Part shown: positions 36,101 through 47,531 of the stretch, piece by piece
Layout: the number at the start of each line of letters is the position of its first letter
How positions within the stretch are numbered: position 1 is the first letter of the stretch
Assembly: GCF_964340395.1 (NCBI RefSeq)
Contig: NC_135561.1
Span: 12,588,961 to 12,652,960, forward strand
Direction of reading: 5' to 3'
Source of the DNA: Glandiceps talaboti
Lineage: Eukaryota; Hemichordata; Enteropneusta; Spengelidae
Length of the DNA stretch: 64,000 nucleotides
Translations under genes and position numbers: made by a program
Notes under the pieces: generated by a model
Database searches by the model: none
What the model saw: only the letters and a program-made list of their open reading frames with translations
Told to the model about the DNA's origin: nothing

Positions 36101-36668
36101 ATGTATGTATGTATGTATGTATGTATGTATGTATGTATGTATCCATCTATCCTCCCTATGTGTCTCACTTGCCAATGTTCATGTATACATCGTAATAACT
36201 TGACTAACATGTAACACATTGGCGGGTGGCAGATACATGTAGCTGCAATATTTTTATAATAGCTTTGTTTTTGTTTACAATGCTTTTTATTCTATTTCAT
36301 ATTTTATGTTGTTGTGCCTCACCATTTTTCGTTGTATTTTTTCTCTTGCTTTTCTTTGCAAACCAAACAAAGCTTATTACCGAGAGCTACGTAGCGAAAC
36401 CGCTAAAGTACTGCATCTAGGTGGCAGACGACCGCCAACAAGTAAAACTCATCATACACAAGTGCACTGTGTTCAGTGACAGTGTTTAGTAAAGGACATT
36501 CGATTTCAAGTCCTTTCTATATTTGAACGGACAAAATCATAATTACTTTCTCACTGCTTAAGTCTGAGATTTTGTAAAATTACATAATGTCTGACAGACA
36601 CGACTTAATTGTACGAACTGTTAGGGTTTTACAAATAATATAACCGACGGACTTACCTTGGCAGCCAT
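33198..36668 (-). CDS. APOOL: MICOS complex subunit MIC27/APOOL family
   Basis: Inner-membrane protein of the mitochondrial contact-site and cristae organising system, which shapes crista junctions and binds cardiolipin in the vertebrate family. Minus-strand exons: 36657-36668 (MAAK), 35230-35463, 34981-35035, 34233-34528, 33198-33311. Total 711 nt, 236 aa. Seen: KPRQLPIY near residue 40 (human KPEQLPIY), two hydrophobic stretches at about 116-131 (LVAISMAGMIGVVLGA) and 138-155 (KLIYSGGLMTAATSLCYP), a Lys/Glu/Pro-rich tail, and the terminus PEDKDMYTTRS, matching human PEDIDMYSTRS. Glycine-rich membrane segments fit the MIC26/27 family. The terminus favours MIC27 over MIC26. The first coding exon is only 12 nt, with its ATG 67 bp from that of SMNDC1 on the other strand. 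Confidence 0.95.
35755..36141. repeat. Compound (TATG)n(TACG)n(TG)n microsatellite in APOOL intron 1
   Basis: After TATC repeats (35780-35840), TATG, TACG and TG blocks alternate three times before a final TATG block. The block series is itself repeated. The long frames on both strands ([16 protein letters not shown]) are artefacts. Confidence 0.95.
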
Positions 36669-36735
36669 GATTGTGGAAATTGGAGTCAAAGGTCATTGCG
36701 CAGTCTCAGCTTTGTCACGTAGGAAAAAAGACAAA
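36669..36735. promoter_or_regulatory. Bidirectional promoter, APOOL / SMNDC1
   Basis: Only 67 bp separate the two divergent ATGs, so both core promoters and 5' UTRs lie in or overlap this interval. Seen: GAGTCAAAGGTCA (36683-36695), close to a DR1 nuclear-receptor site; TTGCGCAG, an NRF1 half-site-like string; no TATA box. AAAATGGCGG at the SMNDC1 start matches the YY1 consensus AANATGGCGG, common at TATA-less housekeeping promoters. Factor binding is inferred from motifs only. Confidence 0.75.
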
Positions 36736-39700
36736 ATGGCGGAAGACTTGTCGTCAAATATCCAAACGTACGCAGCACAATTACAACAGGTATGTACTGA
36801 CAATCATTCTGAAGTCGTGGCCGGAGCAGAATTTTATTCTAAAGCCCCGACTGGGTTTGATATAGTTTGAAAAGGTTGATCAGATTTGTGAGAGTTAGAC
36901 GAAAAATTAGCCTTCTGAAGAATCAATGATTCCACGACGGCCAACGCGCGACGTACATCGATTCTTCAGTACGCTACCTCTTCGTCTAACTCTCACAAAT
37001 CGGTGTAGTATTGATCATGTTGATGTACATGTGTGTACACAAGTGTAGTCCTGCTTGAAGACGGTGCATGCGTAAGGGACGACTTACTCCGTATGCAAGC
37101 AGGACTAACACAAGTGCAGTGTAACTTTACAGTTTACCTATTTAATAGTATTAGTAATATAGTATTATAATCACAATTCACATTAGCAAGCCTACAAATG
37201 TAGATCACTTAGAAATTGTACACACTAAAAACTGGGCCGTGGATGCCGGCCAATGTAAGACATTGAGTGTTGGACTGGAGTTGACGTTTTACCATTGGAT
37301 CACTCACAGTCCCTCTAAACTCTAGTCTAGTGATAGAGGGACTTCTGCATTACTAGTGTGCAATGTACCAGGAACAGCAAAACTGTTCTTTTTATCAATG
37401 GAGTTAGGGTCCTTCCTACCTGCATGCTTCTGTAATATGGATTGTTTATTTCAGTAAAACAACGAGATCAACAGTACAGGTATACAAATAAAAAGTCAGT
37501 GGTATAAATTGTTGAATTACTTGGATAACCCACAAAGTCAAAGACTTGCTTCCAGTGGGGTCCATAGTTACTACTGGGGTTAGTCTATCTGCTAGACCTT
37601 GGATGTTCTTCCAATACAATTTACAATACACGGACCGAACATCGCTATCTGAGGTCTTTCGGGCAAGCCCTCACTGCGAACTTTGTTTGCTTATCGTATT
37701 GGAAGAAAGCCTGAACGTCTAGCAGCAAGACTATACTGGGGTATGACATGTGACATTCTGTTTGATTGTGCCATGGAAGTACAAAGACACAGTCTGTATA
37801 TGGCAGTATAACCCATATATACTTCCATGGTCTGTATATTGCTATTGAAGTACAGTATAACGATACATCTAGCACAGTATTAGAAGTAGTTAAAAGTAAA
37901 TATCAAATTTTTATCTTTCTCTTTTCTACAGGTGGAAGCTGCCTTGACAAATGATCCTGACAATGAAGAATTATTAAAACTTAAAACAGACTTGAAGGTT
38001 TGTACATGTACATGTATGATCTGTCAAAATGTGTATGTAACTATTATAGTAAAGGTGTTAAAACAAGCAAAGCAACATTTTTACATTTTTGTAAATTTCA
38101 TATATTTTATTACATAGCATTTAGAGACCATAATAATGCAATGCACCATATTCTGGTTATCTGAGATAAAAGATTTCATGGTTTGGCCACAAGGAGTGCT
38201 GTTCAAAAGCTATTTTGGAGCAAGAAATGAGGGCCAGATTAGTTGAGTATTGCAGTGTAAAGACAGCAGCTACATGTATATGACGTTATCACACATTTCT
38301 GTGTTGTACTCAATGTACTGTTTTAGTAGCAACTTCCAGTAGTTAAAACTTGTCTAACTGCTACTGCAGTGCTTTTTAAATGATTTATAACTTATACGTT
38401 ATTTTACACACATTTTGTTTATAGCTTCATGCATTGCCATACGATCAATGACTATGACCAAATTTTAACCCTCGCCCACTTTTCCAAAGTTGTGACTTTT
38501 TTTTAGAAGTTTTAGTACAGTACCACTGGTGGACTGACAGAAGTTGAAGTACATGTATTGTATGCCTTTTAGCAGAAAAAAATGACTCATGATGAGCATT
38601 GTTTTTACAGGAAGTACTCCAGTTAACAGAAGATTTACTAGAAGCTAAACCAAGTACAGTAGACAGTGCTGAAGAGGAAAGCAGTATAAATAGACCTGTA
38701 TGGCATGTAGGAAGTACGTGTCAGGCTGTATACAGTGAAGATGGACTGTAAGTATAAAACAAAAGTTGTATAAATATACATATATGGCATGTAGGGAGTA
38801 AAGTTAATTAAACGAGAGTCAAGTGTTGTCAAGTTAACTCTTTATATGAACTTTCAGATAAAATATTGTGGATATTTTTTTTATGTTTGGCAGATATTAC
38901 CACGCCGTTATTGATGAGATTCACAGTGATGGAACGGTGACAGTAACATTTGATAGCTATGGAAATACAGAGACTGTTCAGGTAAGGTCTTTTCTATGAC
39001 ATACTGTGTGTACCTCATAAAGGGCTATAGGAACATTTCAAGATTCAAGGAAATAGTTTAGTTGTCCTGTTAGATAGATGTAGCTATATAATATATAAAG
39101 TAACCATATACTGTCCATGAAGTTTTCAAATAAGTGGTGCTAAACCAGTCAAAGATTTCGGTTTAGTTTGTACTCTTTTACTGAAGTTGTCTAGGTGTAA
39201 ATGAAACTTAAAAATTCTTGGTCAACTTTGTTGATTTTTTAAAGCCCAAGTGAAGTGCATTATTATAACACAAATCTTACAAGTTTGTGTACAAATTGCC
39301 TTTACTTGGTTTTCTTGATGTTTTAGTTTATATTTAGCAACCAGAAAGAATGACAAAACTACAAAACTTTGCTGAAAGGGTCGATCCATACTTAATGCTT
39401 ATGCACCTTGTCTTACCATCCTACCTACTTTGCATCATTGGATATTGACATCCAAGATTTTTGATAGAGATTATTTATTCAAACATCTCAGTCAGTTTTG
39501 TTCAGCAATATATATTTTGTGTGTTTCTCATTATGATGCAGTATTTCAAGCACACAATACACAAACAAACAATATTTACCAAAACAAAAACTTTCCAAAC
39601 AAATTTCAAGTTCAAGTTCAATTTTATATTTTGCAAAAGATCCCCAAGTTTGATGTTATGGGTTGGGGAACAATTTCAAATCACGATATCGAAAGTCGAA

Positions 39701-42700
39701 AGTGAGAATATTTACCCAAACTAATTTTCTAAATACATTGGTTCAGTTGTATTTTTTGTAGACATTCCCAAGTTTTATTTGAAGAACTTCAACTTGTGAT
39801 ATGACTACTTCAAGTTCAAGTACACATTACAGACAATGCCTGATAATATTTTCAGTTGTAAATTTTGTAAACATTCCAAAATTTGATAAAACAATTTCAA
39901 ATTATAATAAGGGTATTTGAAGCATACAATACAGACAATTTCGAACAATTATTTCAGTTGTAAATTTTGTGACCATTCCAATATTTGATACATGTAAAAC
40001 AATTTATTTCAAATATGATAAAGACCATTTTGAGTATACAATACACACAAAACCGGACAATGTTTTCAGTGGTAATTTTGTAAATATTCAAAAATTTGAT
40101 ACAACTTATTTCAAATTATGATACTGAGTATTATTTTGAGCCAAATTTGGTGATTGAAATCAGGGTATACATGATGAGCAGACTTTATTTTGTGTTTTGT
40201 TGACTGTTTCCTTGTCAGCTTGCATTGACTCAGGGCCTATGAATGATGTGTGACCAATCACTTTCAATGTAAGTGACTTGAACACTTAATTACAAAGTCA
40301 GAAACGCACTCACCCCAGATATTAGTAGTACATATACCAGTCTATGTTCTTTTCTGTCTCCAATCCACCTTTTTTAATACAACATTGTCTCCTCCTTTTC
40401 CGAATATTACAATGACCCTGTGAAATTGAATGATTGTTATAGGCAACATGTATTAACCAGTTTTAGAATGCTAAATGACTGATAATTCTAGGCTTATATG
40501 AAGCTTGTGATTGTATCTGCGTCAAGTCAATATGGTTTGAAAATACTGATGCAGTCAGCCATACTTCAAAAGTCATTACCAGCTGAGCATAAGTTTGTTC
40601 AATTTATGTAATTACATGTAAATTACATATAAGTCATCACACTTTTTACTAATTTTAACTCTGGACTGTGTGCATCACCTTTGTGCATGTTCATTTACAT
40701 AATCGCTCATTTAAAAAATCTTACTCTGACAATGTAGGTAATCATTCCCTAACTGTGACTATGCGTATTGGGCGAGTGATTTTCAACCGTAATAATGAAT
40801 TGCCTGGGAAAGCAATACAGGGGCTAAGCATGTGTAGACAAGAGACAGTGCAATAACATAAGAGCGTCGTTAACAGGCTACTCAGGTCGTGAGTCAGTGA
40901 AAAGACTTAGATAAAGTTTTACAAAATGTATGAAAAATGATACCGTTTTGAGTTAAAAATTTATTTAAAAAATTACAAATTGAACAATATGTGCAATCAA
41001 GATTCCTATCATTCCCTGAATTAAAAGTTAGTAAAATCCATTCCCCTATTGATATACTTGAAATCATGAATATTTACATGGAGACAGAGGAGAACAAATT
41101 GGTATACATCAACTGCTATGATACATGCATCTTAAATTTTAAGGGCTGATTGTAAGATTAAAAGAACAATCTTGCTAATTGTACCATTTCTATAATACAA
41201 TGTACATTGAGTGGTTACTAGCTAGCCTTGTGTGCAGTTAACCTATGTGTGCATACAAGTCGATAAAGAATCATGTCTCTTAAGATATTTTAACAAAGTA
41301 GATTTGTATGTATGAAATGGAATGCTGTTGCAGTATTTTATCGTGCATTACACACAGCATGCACAGGATAAGTTTTTATCCATTGTACAATTGTAGAAAT
41401 AGCTAGGATTTTGAGAGAGTATGGGCAACAGATTTACTGTTGAAAGAAGCAGTCAGATGATGGCAATGTAAAGTTCTTTTGATAAGATTAATTTCATGAT
41501 ATTTATGTCACAGAACTATATTTTGCATAGCAACTTAAATAGAACAAGAAAGAAAGACTGAAGAAACTTGATGAATAAGAAAAAAACACTTCCTGCATAA
41601 GTTTGCAATTTGAATCAGTGATTTGTTACTCAAACTGAAAACTAGTGCTGTGTTGTTTATCACACAAGATATTGCATTGCCCCTATAGTATAGGCAAATG
41701 TCTGTTAGAAAATAAAAAATACAGTTTGTTTGTGTTGTGTGTTGTTTGATTTGTTTATAGATATCAACACTAAAAGCAGAAGATAGTAGTCATGGTACTA
41801 AAAGAACAGCATCAGAGGCCCATCTACCAGACACAGATCACCCCAAATCAAAGTAAGTACCGGTACATAGCCATCTACCAAACACAGATCATCCCAAATC
41901 AAAGTAAGTACATAACCATCTACCAAACATAGATCACCCCAAATCAAAGTAAGTACATAGCCATCTAACAAACACAGATCACCCCAAATCAAAGTAAGTA
42001 CATAGCCATCTACCAAACACAGATCATCCCAAATCAATGTAAGTACTTAGCCATCTACCAAACACAGATCACCCCAAATCAAAGTAAGTACATAACCATC
42101 TACCAAACACAAATCAAAGTAAGTACATAGCCATCTACCAAACACAGATTATCCCAAATCAAAGTAAGTACATAACCATCTACCAAACACAAATCAAAGT
42201 AAGTACATAGCCATCTACCAAACACAGATTATCCCAAATCAAAGTAAGTACATAGCCATCTAACAAACACAGATCATCCCAAATCAAAGTAAGTACATAG
42301 CCATCTACCAAACACAGATTATCCGAAATCAAAGTAAGTACATAGCCATCTACCAAACACAGATCAAAGTAAGTACATAGCCATCTACCAAACACAGATC
42401 ACCCCAAATCAAAGTAAGTACAATACCCATCTACCAAACACAGATTATCCCAAATCAAAGTAAGTACATAGCCATCTACCAAACACAGATCACCCCAAAT
42501 CAAAGTAAGTACATAACCATCTACCAAACACAAATCAAAGTAAGTACATAGCCATCTACCAAACACAGATTATCCCAAATCAAAGTAAGTACATAGCCAT
42601 CTACCAAACACAGATCACCCCAAATCAAAGTAAGTACATAGCCATCTACCAAACATAGATCACCCCAAATCAAAGTAAGTACATAGCCATCTACCAAACA

Positions 42701-45700
42701 CAGATCACCCCAAATCAAAGTAAGTACATAGCCATCTACCAAACACAGATCACCCCAAATCAAAGTAAGTACATAGCCATCTACCAAACACAGATCACCC
42801 CAAATCAAAGTAAGTACATAACCATCTACCAAACACAAATCAAAGTAAGTACATAGCCATCTACCAAACATAGATCACCCCAAATCAAAGTAAGTACATA
42901 GCCATCTACCAAACACAGATCATCCCAAATCAAAGTAAGTACATAGCCATCTACCAAACACAGATCACCCCAAATCAAAGTAAGTACATAGCCATCTACC
43001 AAACACAGATCACCCCAAATCAAAGTAAGTACTTAGCCATCTACCAAACACAGATCACCCCAAATCAAAGTAAGTACTTAGCCATCTACCAAACACAGAT
43101 CATCCCAAATCAAAGTAAGTACATAGCCATCTACCAAACACAGATCACCCCAAATCAAAGTAAGTACATAGCCATCTACCAAACACAGATCACCCCAAAT
43201 CAAAGTAAGTACTTAGCCATCTACCAAACACAGATCATCCCAAATCAAAGTAAGTACATAGCCATCTACCAAACACAGATCACCCCAAATCAAAGTAAGT
43301 ACATAGCCATCTACCAAACACAGATCATCCCAAATCAAAGTAAGTACATAGCCAGCTACCAAACACAGATCACCCCAAATCAAAGTAAGTACATAGCCAT
43401 CTACCAAACACAGATTATCCCAAATCAAAGTAAGTACATAGCCATCTACCAAACATAGATCATCCCAAATCAAAGTAAGTACATAGCCATCTACCAAACA
43501 CAGATCACCCCAAATCAAAGTAAGTACATAGCCATCTACCAAACACAAATCACCCCAAATCAATGTAAGTACATAGCCATCTACCAAACACAGATCATCC
43601 CAAATCAAAGTAAGTACATAGCCATCCACCAAACACAGATCACCCCAAATCAAAGTAAGTACATAGCCATCTACCAAACACAGATTATCCCAAATCAAAG
43701 TAAGTACATAGCCATCCACCAAACACAGATTATCCCAAATCAAAGTAAGTACATAGCCATCTACCAAACACAGATCATCCCAAATCAAAGTAAGTACATA
43801 GCCATCCACCAAACACAGATTATCCCAAATCAAAGTAAGTACATAGCCATCTACCAAACACAGATCACCCCAAATCAATGTAAGTACATAGCCATCTACC
43901 AAACACAGATCACCCCAAATCAAAGTAAGTACATAGCCATCTACCAAACATAGATCACCCCAAATCAAAGTAAGCACATAGCCATCTACCAAACACAGAT
44001 TATCCCAAATCAAAGTAAGTACTTAGCCATCCACCAAACACAGATCACCCCAAATCAAAGTAAGTACATAGCCATCTACCAAACATAGATCACCCAAAAT
44101 CAAAGTAAGTACATAGCCATCTACCAAACACAGATCACCCCAAATCAGTGTAAGTACATAGCCATCTACCAAACACAGATCACCCCAAATCAATGTAAGT
44201 ACATAGCCATCTACCAAACACAGATCATCCCAAATCAAAGTAAGTACATAGCCATCTACCAAACACAGATCACCCCAAATCAATGTAAGTACATAGCCAT
44301 CTACCAAACACAGATCATCCCAAATCAAAGTAAGTACATAGCCATCTACCAAACACAGATCACCCCAAATCAATGTTAGTACATAGCCATCTACCAAACA
44401 CAGATCACCCCAAATCAAAGTAAGTACATAGCCATCTACCAAACACAGATCATCCCAAATCAAAGTAAGTACATAGCCATCTACCAAACATAGATCACCC
44501 CAAATCAAAGTAAGTACATAGCCATCTACCAAACACAGATCACCCCAAATCAATGTAAGTACATAGCCATCTACCAAACACAGATCATCCCAAATCAAAG
44601 TAAGCACATAGCCATCTACCAAACATAGATCATCCCAAATCAAAGTAAGTACATAGCCATCTACCAAACACATATCATCCCAAATCAAAGTAAGTACATA
44701 ACCATCCACCAAACACAGATTATCCCAAATCAATGTAAGTACTTAGCCATCTACCAAACACAGATCATCCCAAATCAATGTAAGTACTTAGCCATCTACC
44801 AAACACAGATCACCCCAAATCAAAGTAAGCACATAGCCATCTACCAAACACAGATCATCCCAAATCAAAGTAAGTACATAACCATCCACCAAACACAGAT
44901 TATCCCAAATCAATGTAAGTACTTAGCCATCTACCAAACACAGATCATCCCAAATCAATGTAAGTACTTAGCCATCTACCAAACACAGATCACCCCAAAT
45001 CAAAGTAAGTACATAGCCATCCACCAAACACAGATCATCCCAAATCAATGTAAGTACTTAGCCATCTACCAAACACAGATCACCCCAAATCAAAGTAAGT
45101 ACATAGCCATCCACCAAACACAGATCACCCCAAATCAAAGTAAGTACATAGCCATCCACCAAACACAGATCAAAGTAAGTACATATCCATCTACCAAACA
45201 CAGATCATCCCAAATCAAAGTAAGCACATAGCCATCTACCAAACACAGATCACCCCAAATCAAAGTGAGCACATAGCCATCTACCAAACACAGATCACCC
45301 CAAATCAAAGTAAGTACATAACCATCTACCAAACACAGATCAAAGTAAGTACATAGCCAGCTACCAAACACAAATCAAAGTAAGTACATAGCCATCTACC
45401 AAACAATATCAAAGTAAGTACATAGCCATCTACCAAACACAAATCAAAGTAAGTACATAGCCATCTACCAAACACAGATCATCCCAAATCAAAGTAAGTA
45501 CATAGCCATCTACCAAACATAGATCACCCCAAATCAAAGTAAGTACATAGCCATCTACCAGACACAGATCACCCCAAATCAAAGTAAGTACATAGCCATC
45601 CACCAAACACAGATCACCCCAAATCAAAGTAAGTACATAGCCATCCACCAAACACAGATCACCCCAAATCAAAGTAAGTACATAGCCATCTACCAAACAC

Positions 45701-47473
45701 AGATCACCCCAAATCAAAGTAAGTACATAGCCATCTACCAAACACAGATCACCCCAAATCAAAGTAAGTACATAGCCATCTACCAAACACAGATCACCCC
45801 AAATCAAAGTAAGTACATAGCCATCTACCAAACATAGATCACCCCAAATCAAAGTAAGTACATAGCCATCTACCAAACACAGATCACCCCAAATCAAAGT
45901 AAGTACATAGCCATCCACCAAACATAGATTATCCCAAATCAAAGTAAGTACATAGCCATCTACCAAACACAGATCACCCCAAATCAAAGTAAGCACATAG
46001 CCATCTGGCAAACACAGAAATCATCCCAAATCAAAGTAAGTACATAGCCATCTGGCAAACACAGATCACCCCAAATCAAAGTGGTAAGTACATGAAGTCC
46101 TCAGATACACATGTTCTGGTTAAGTGTATTTTGCTTGTTAACAAATACGATGTGTCCTGTTATGATCTTTATGTCATTTATACTCATCCTGAATTTTGAC
46201 AGCCATGTAGCTTTCTGCATGGTGTCAGAGTTAACTTTGAGTAAAAGTAATGTAAATTTCTGCCTTGAGACTGAGATTTGTCTGAGCATCTCTAGTTACT
46301 GGCTAGGTCTTCGTAGTGTGGTACCACAAGTTGTATATGTGTGTAAATTGGTTGACTGCTACTCATTGTGAGTTGATGGCTTTCAATTCACATGCATTCT
46401 CAACTTTTTCTAACATATATTTTTTTCAGAAAAGAGCTTATAGCAGCACAGAGAGAATATAAAAGGAAAAAAGCAGCTAAAAAAGCACAAAGAGTTAAAG
46501 AATTAGAAACTCAACGAGAAGAAGAAAAGTCAAAGTGGCAAGACTTCAACAGTAAAGTAAGTAACATTCACACGTTTTCAGATGTTTGCAGGTTAACTTC
46601 GATATTAGAAGTTAGAGACAGAGAATTCAATGGTAATGAAGTAATCATCATTTAGATATACGAGCTCTGATTTTGTACTTTTTTCATAGAGTTGCCATGG
46701 TAACTGAATGATTAGAGCAATTTACCAATCAAAGCAATCATATTGATGAGCTCTGCTCTGATTTTTCACATTCATGATAGAGTTGCCAAGGTAATTGAAT
46801 AATTAGAGCGATTACCAATCAAAGCAATCATATTGATGAGCTCTGCTCTGATTTGCACATTTGTGATAGAGTTGCCAAGGTAACTATGAATAATTAGAAT
46901 GATTGACCAATCAAAGCATATCCAAATACAACAAGTGGACATGAAAACATGGAAGCTAGACAATATGAAATGGTTATTTGATTACCAACATGGTAAACAA
47001 GCCTTTTATTAAGACATAGCCCCCAACTGGGTCAGAAAATTTGAAGTATCTATCAGCAGTGAAAAGTAAAAAGACAACCATACCTCCAAATTCCAATAAC
47101 TACTCTATGACCATGTTGGTCATTGGCCATCAAACATTAGTGTCCATTTGCATAACCTCACAATTTTTTTGAGCAAATGCTGATAGGTATGTATTGTGAG
47201 TTCTATCTCTGCACTTCTACACCATTGTTTTCAAAAGTAAGGGTTTACTTTAAAAAGTAAGGCTCAGACTCTGAGAAAGGTGACACTTGCTTACCATCAT
47301 TTTTTTTCTTCTTTTACCAGGCATCTAATAAAACTAAAAGAGGCATAGTCAAGAAGAGTATTTTTGCATCACCTGAGTCAGTGTCAGGTCGGGTTGGTGT
47401 TGGAACTTGTGGTACTGGTGGTAGACCTATGACACAGTTTGAACAACCTAAACATGTCGTCGTCAGGAAGTGA
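36736..47473 (+). CDS. SMNDC1: SMNDC1/SPF30, Tudor-domain splicing factor
   Basis: Survival-motor-neuron-related spliceosome protein; the human protein binds symmetric dimethylarginine via its Tudor domain and is needed for tri-snRNP joining. Exons: 36736-36789, 37932-37997, 38611-38747, 38894-38981, 41761-41852, 46430-46556, 47321-47473. Total 717 nt, 238 aa, exactly the human length. Seen: MAEDLSSNIQTYAAQLQQVE start, Tudor domain at about 67-122 (WHVGSTCQAVYSEDG, VTFDSYGNTE), a basic helix (KKELIAAQREYKRKKAAKKA, human KKEMIAQQREYKKKKALKKA) and KRGIVKKSIFASPESVSGRV near the C-terminus. It is divergent with APOOL. Odd: exon 5 ends inside the first unit of a 4.2-kb array that repeats this exon end and donor, and residues 136-145 (LPDTDHPKS region) are encoded by the repeat. 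Confidence 0.97.
36883..37001. repeat. Palindrome with 21-bp perfect arms in SMNDC1 intron 1
   Basis: Arms 36883-36903 and 36981-37001 (GATTTGTGAGAGTTAGACGA and complement) are perfect, with inner perfect arms 36915-36924 / 36960-36969 (CTGAAGAATC). The centre is CpG-rich (CCAACGCGCGACG), unlike its surroundings. Confidence 0.9.
37046..37107. repeat. Short inverted repeat in SMNDC1 intron 1
   Basis: TAGTCCTGCTTG at 37046-37057 pairs perfectly with CAAGCAGGACTA at 37096-37107. More pairing around GCATGCGTAAG / CTTACTCCGTATGC inside makes a hairpin of about 60 bases. Confidence 0.8.
38982..41760 (+). other. SMNDC1 intron 4, little structure
   Basis: AT-rich 2.8-kb intron. From 39500 to 40160 a loosely repeated pattern of TTTTGTAAACATTCCAAAAT and TTTCAAATTATGATA recurs every 90-120 bp. 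No exon or RNA gene was seen. Confidence 0.5.
41820..46090 (+). repeat. 45-bp minisatellite made of exon 5 end plus 5' splice site
   Basis: Roughly 95 head-to-tail units. Each is a 33-nt copy of the end of SMNDC1 exon 5 (CCATCTACCAAACACAGATC, then ACCCCAAATCAAA) followed by GTAAGTACATAG. The first copy straddles the true exon 5/intron junction at 41852/41853. Units differ at a few fixed positions (ATCACC/ATCATC/ATTATC; CAAAG/CAATG; GTACATAG/GTACTTAG). Several are shortened by exactly 10 bp. The last unit (46060-46085) has GTGGTAAGT and the array then stops. Minus-strand frames of up to 266 codons repeating LIWGDLCLVDGYVLT exist only because 45 is a multiple of three. Confidence 0.97.
46668..46915. 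repeat. ~90-bp tandem repeat with RFX-like X-boxes, SMNDC1 intron 6
   Basis: Three copies of a unit containing GAGTTGCCATGGTAACTGAA and CAAAGCAATCATATTGATGA. The first copy has GTTGCCATGGTAAC at 46691-46704, a perfect palindromic X-box; the other two read GTTGCCAAGGTAAT and GTTGCCAAGGTAAC. Confidence 0.85.
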
Positions 47474-47506
47474 TGAAAGCTGCTAATCAACAGCAAAATG
47501 TTTATC

Positions 47507-47531
47507 GGGGAGGGAAGGGGAGGAGGAGGGG
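47507..47531 (+). promoter_or_regulatory. G-quadruplex motif in SMNDC1 3' UTR
   Basis: GGGGAGGGAAGGGGAGGAGG followed by AGGGG satisfies the four G-run rule with short loops. It lies 34 bases past the stop codon on the sense strand, so it could form in the mRNA. Confidence 0.6.

Noticed and set aside
35687-36219. Long frames reading MYVCMYVC or HTYIHTYI on both strands
   Set aside because: Translations of tetranucleotide TATG/CATA repeats; the same artefact appears at 12362-12717, 18019-18273, 50728-51142 and 60150-60539.
43213-44733. Minus-strand open frames of 266 and 236 codons repeating LIWGDLCLVDGYVLT
   Set aside because: The unit is 45 bp, a multiple of three, and one minus frame lacks stops, so the frame runs on automatically. 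It lies in an SMNDC1 intron and frames break wherever a unit has the 10-bp deletion.
41820-46090. CRISPR-like array
   Set aside because: Units are contiguous with no unique spacers, lie in an animal intron and contain a splice donor.
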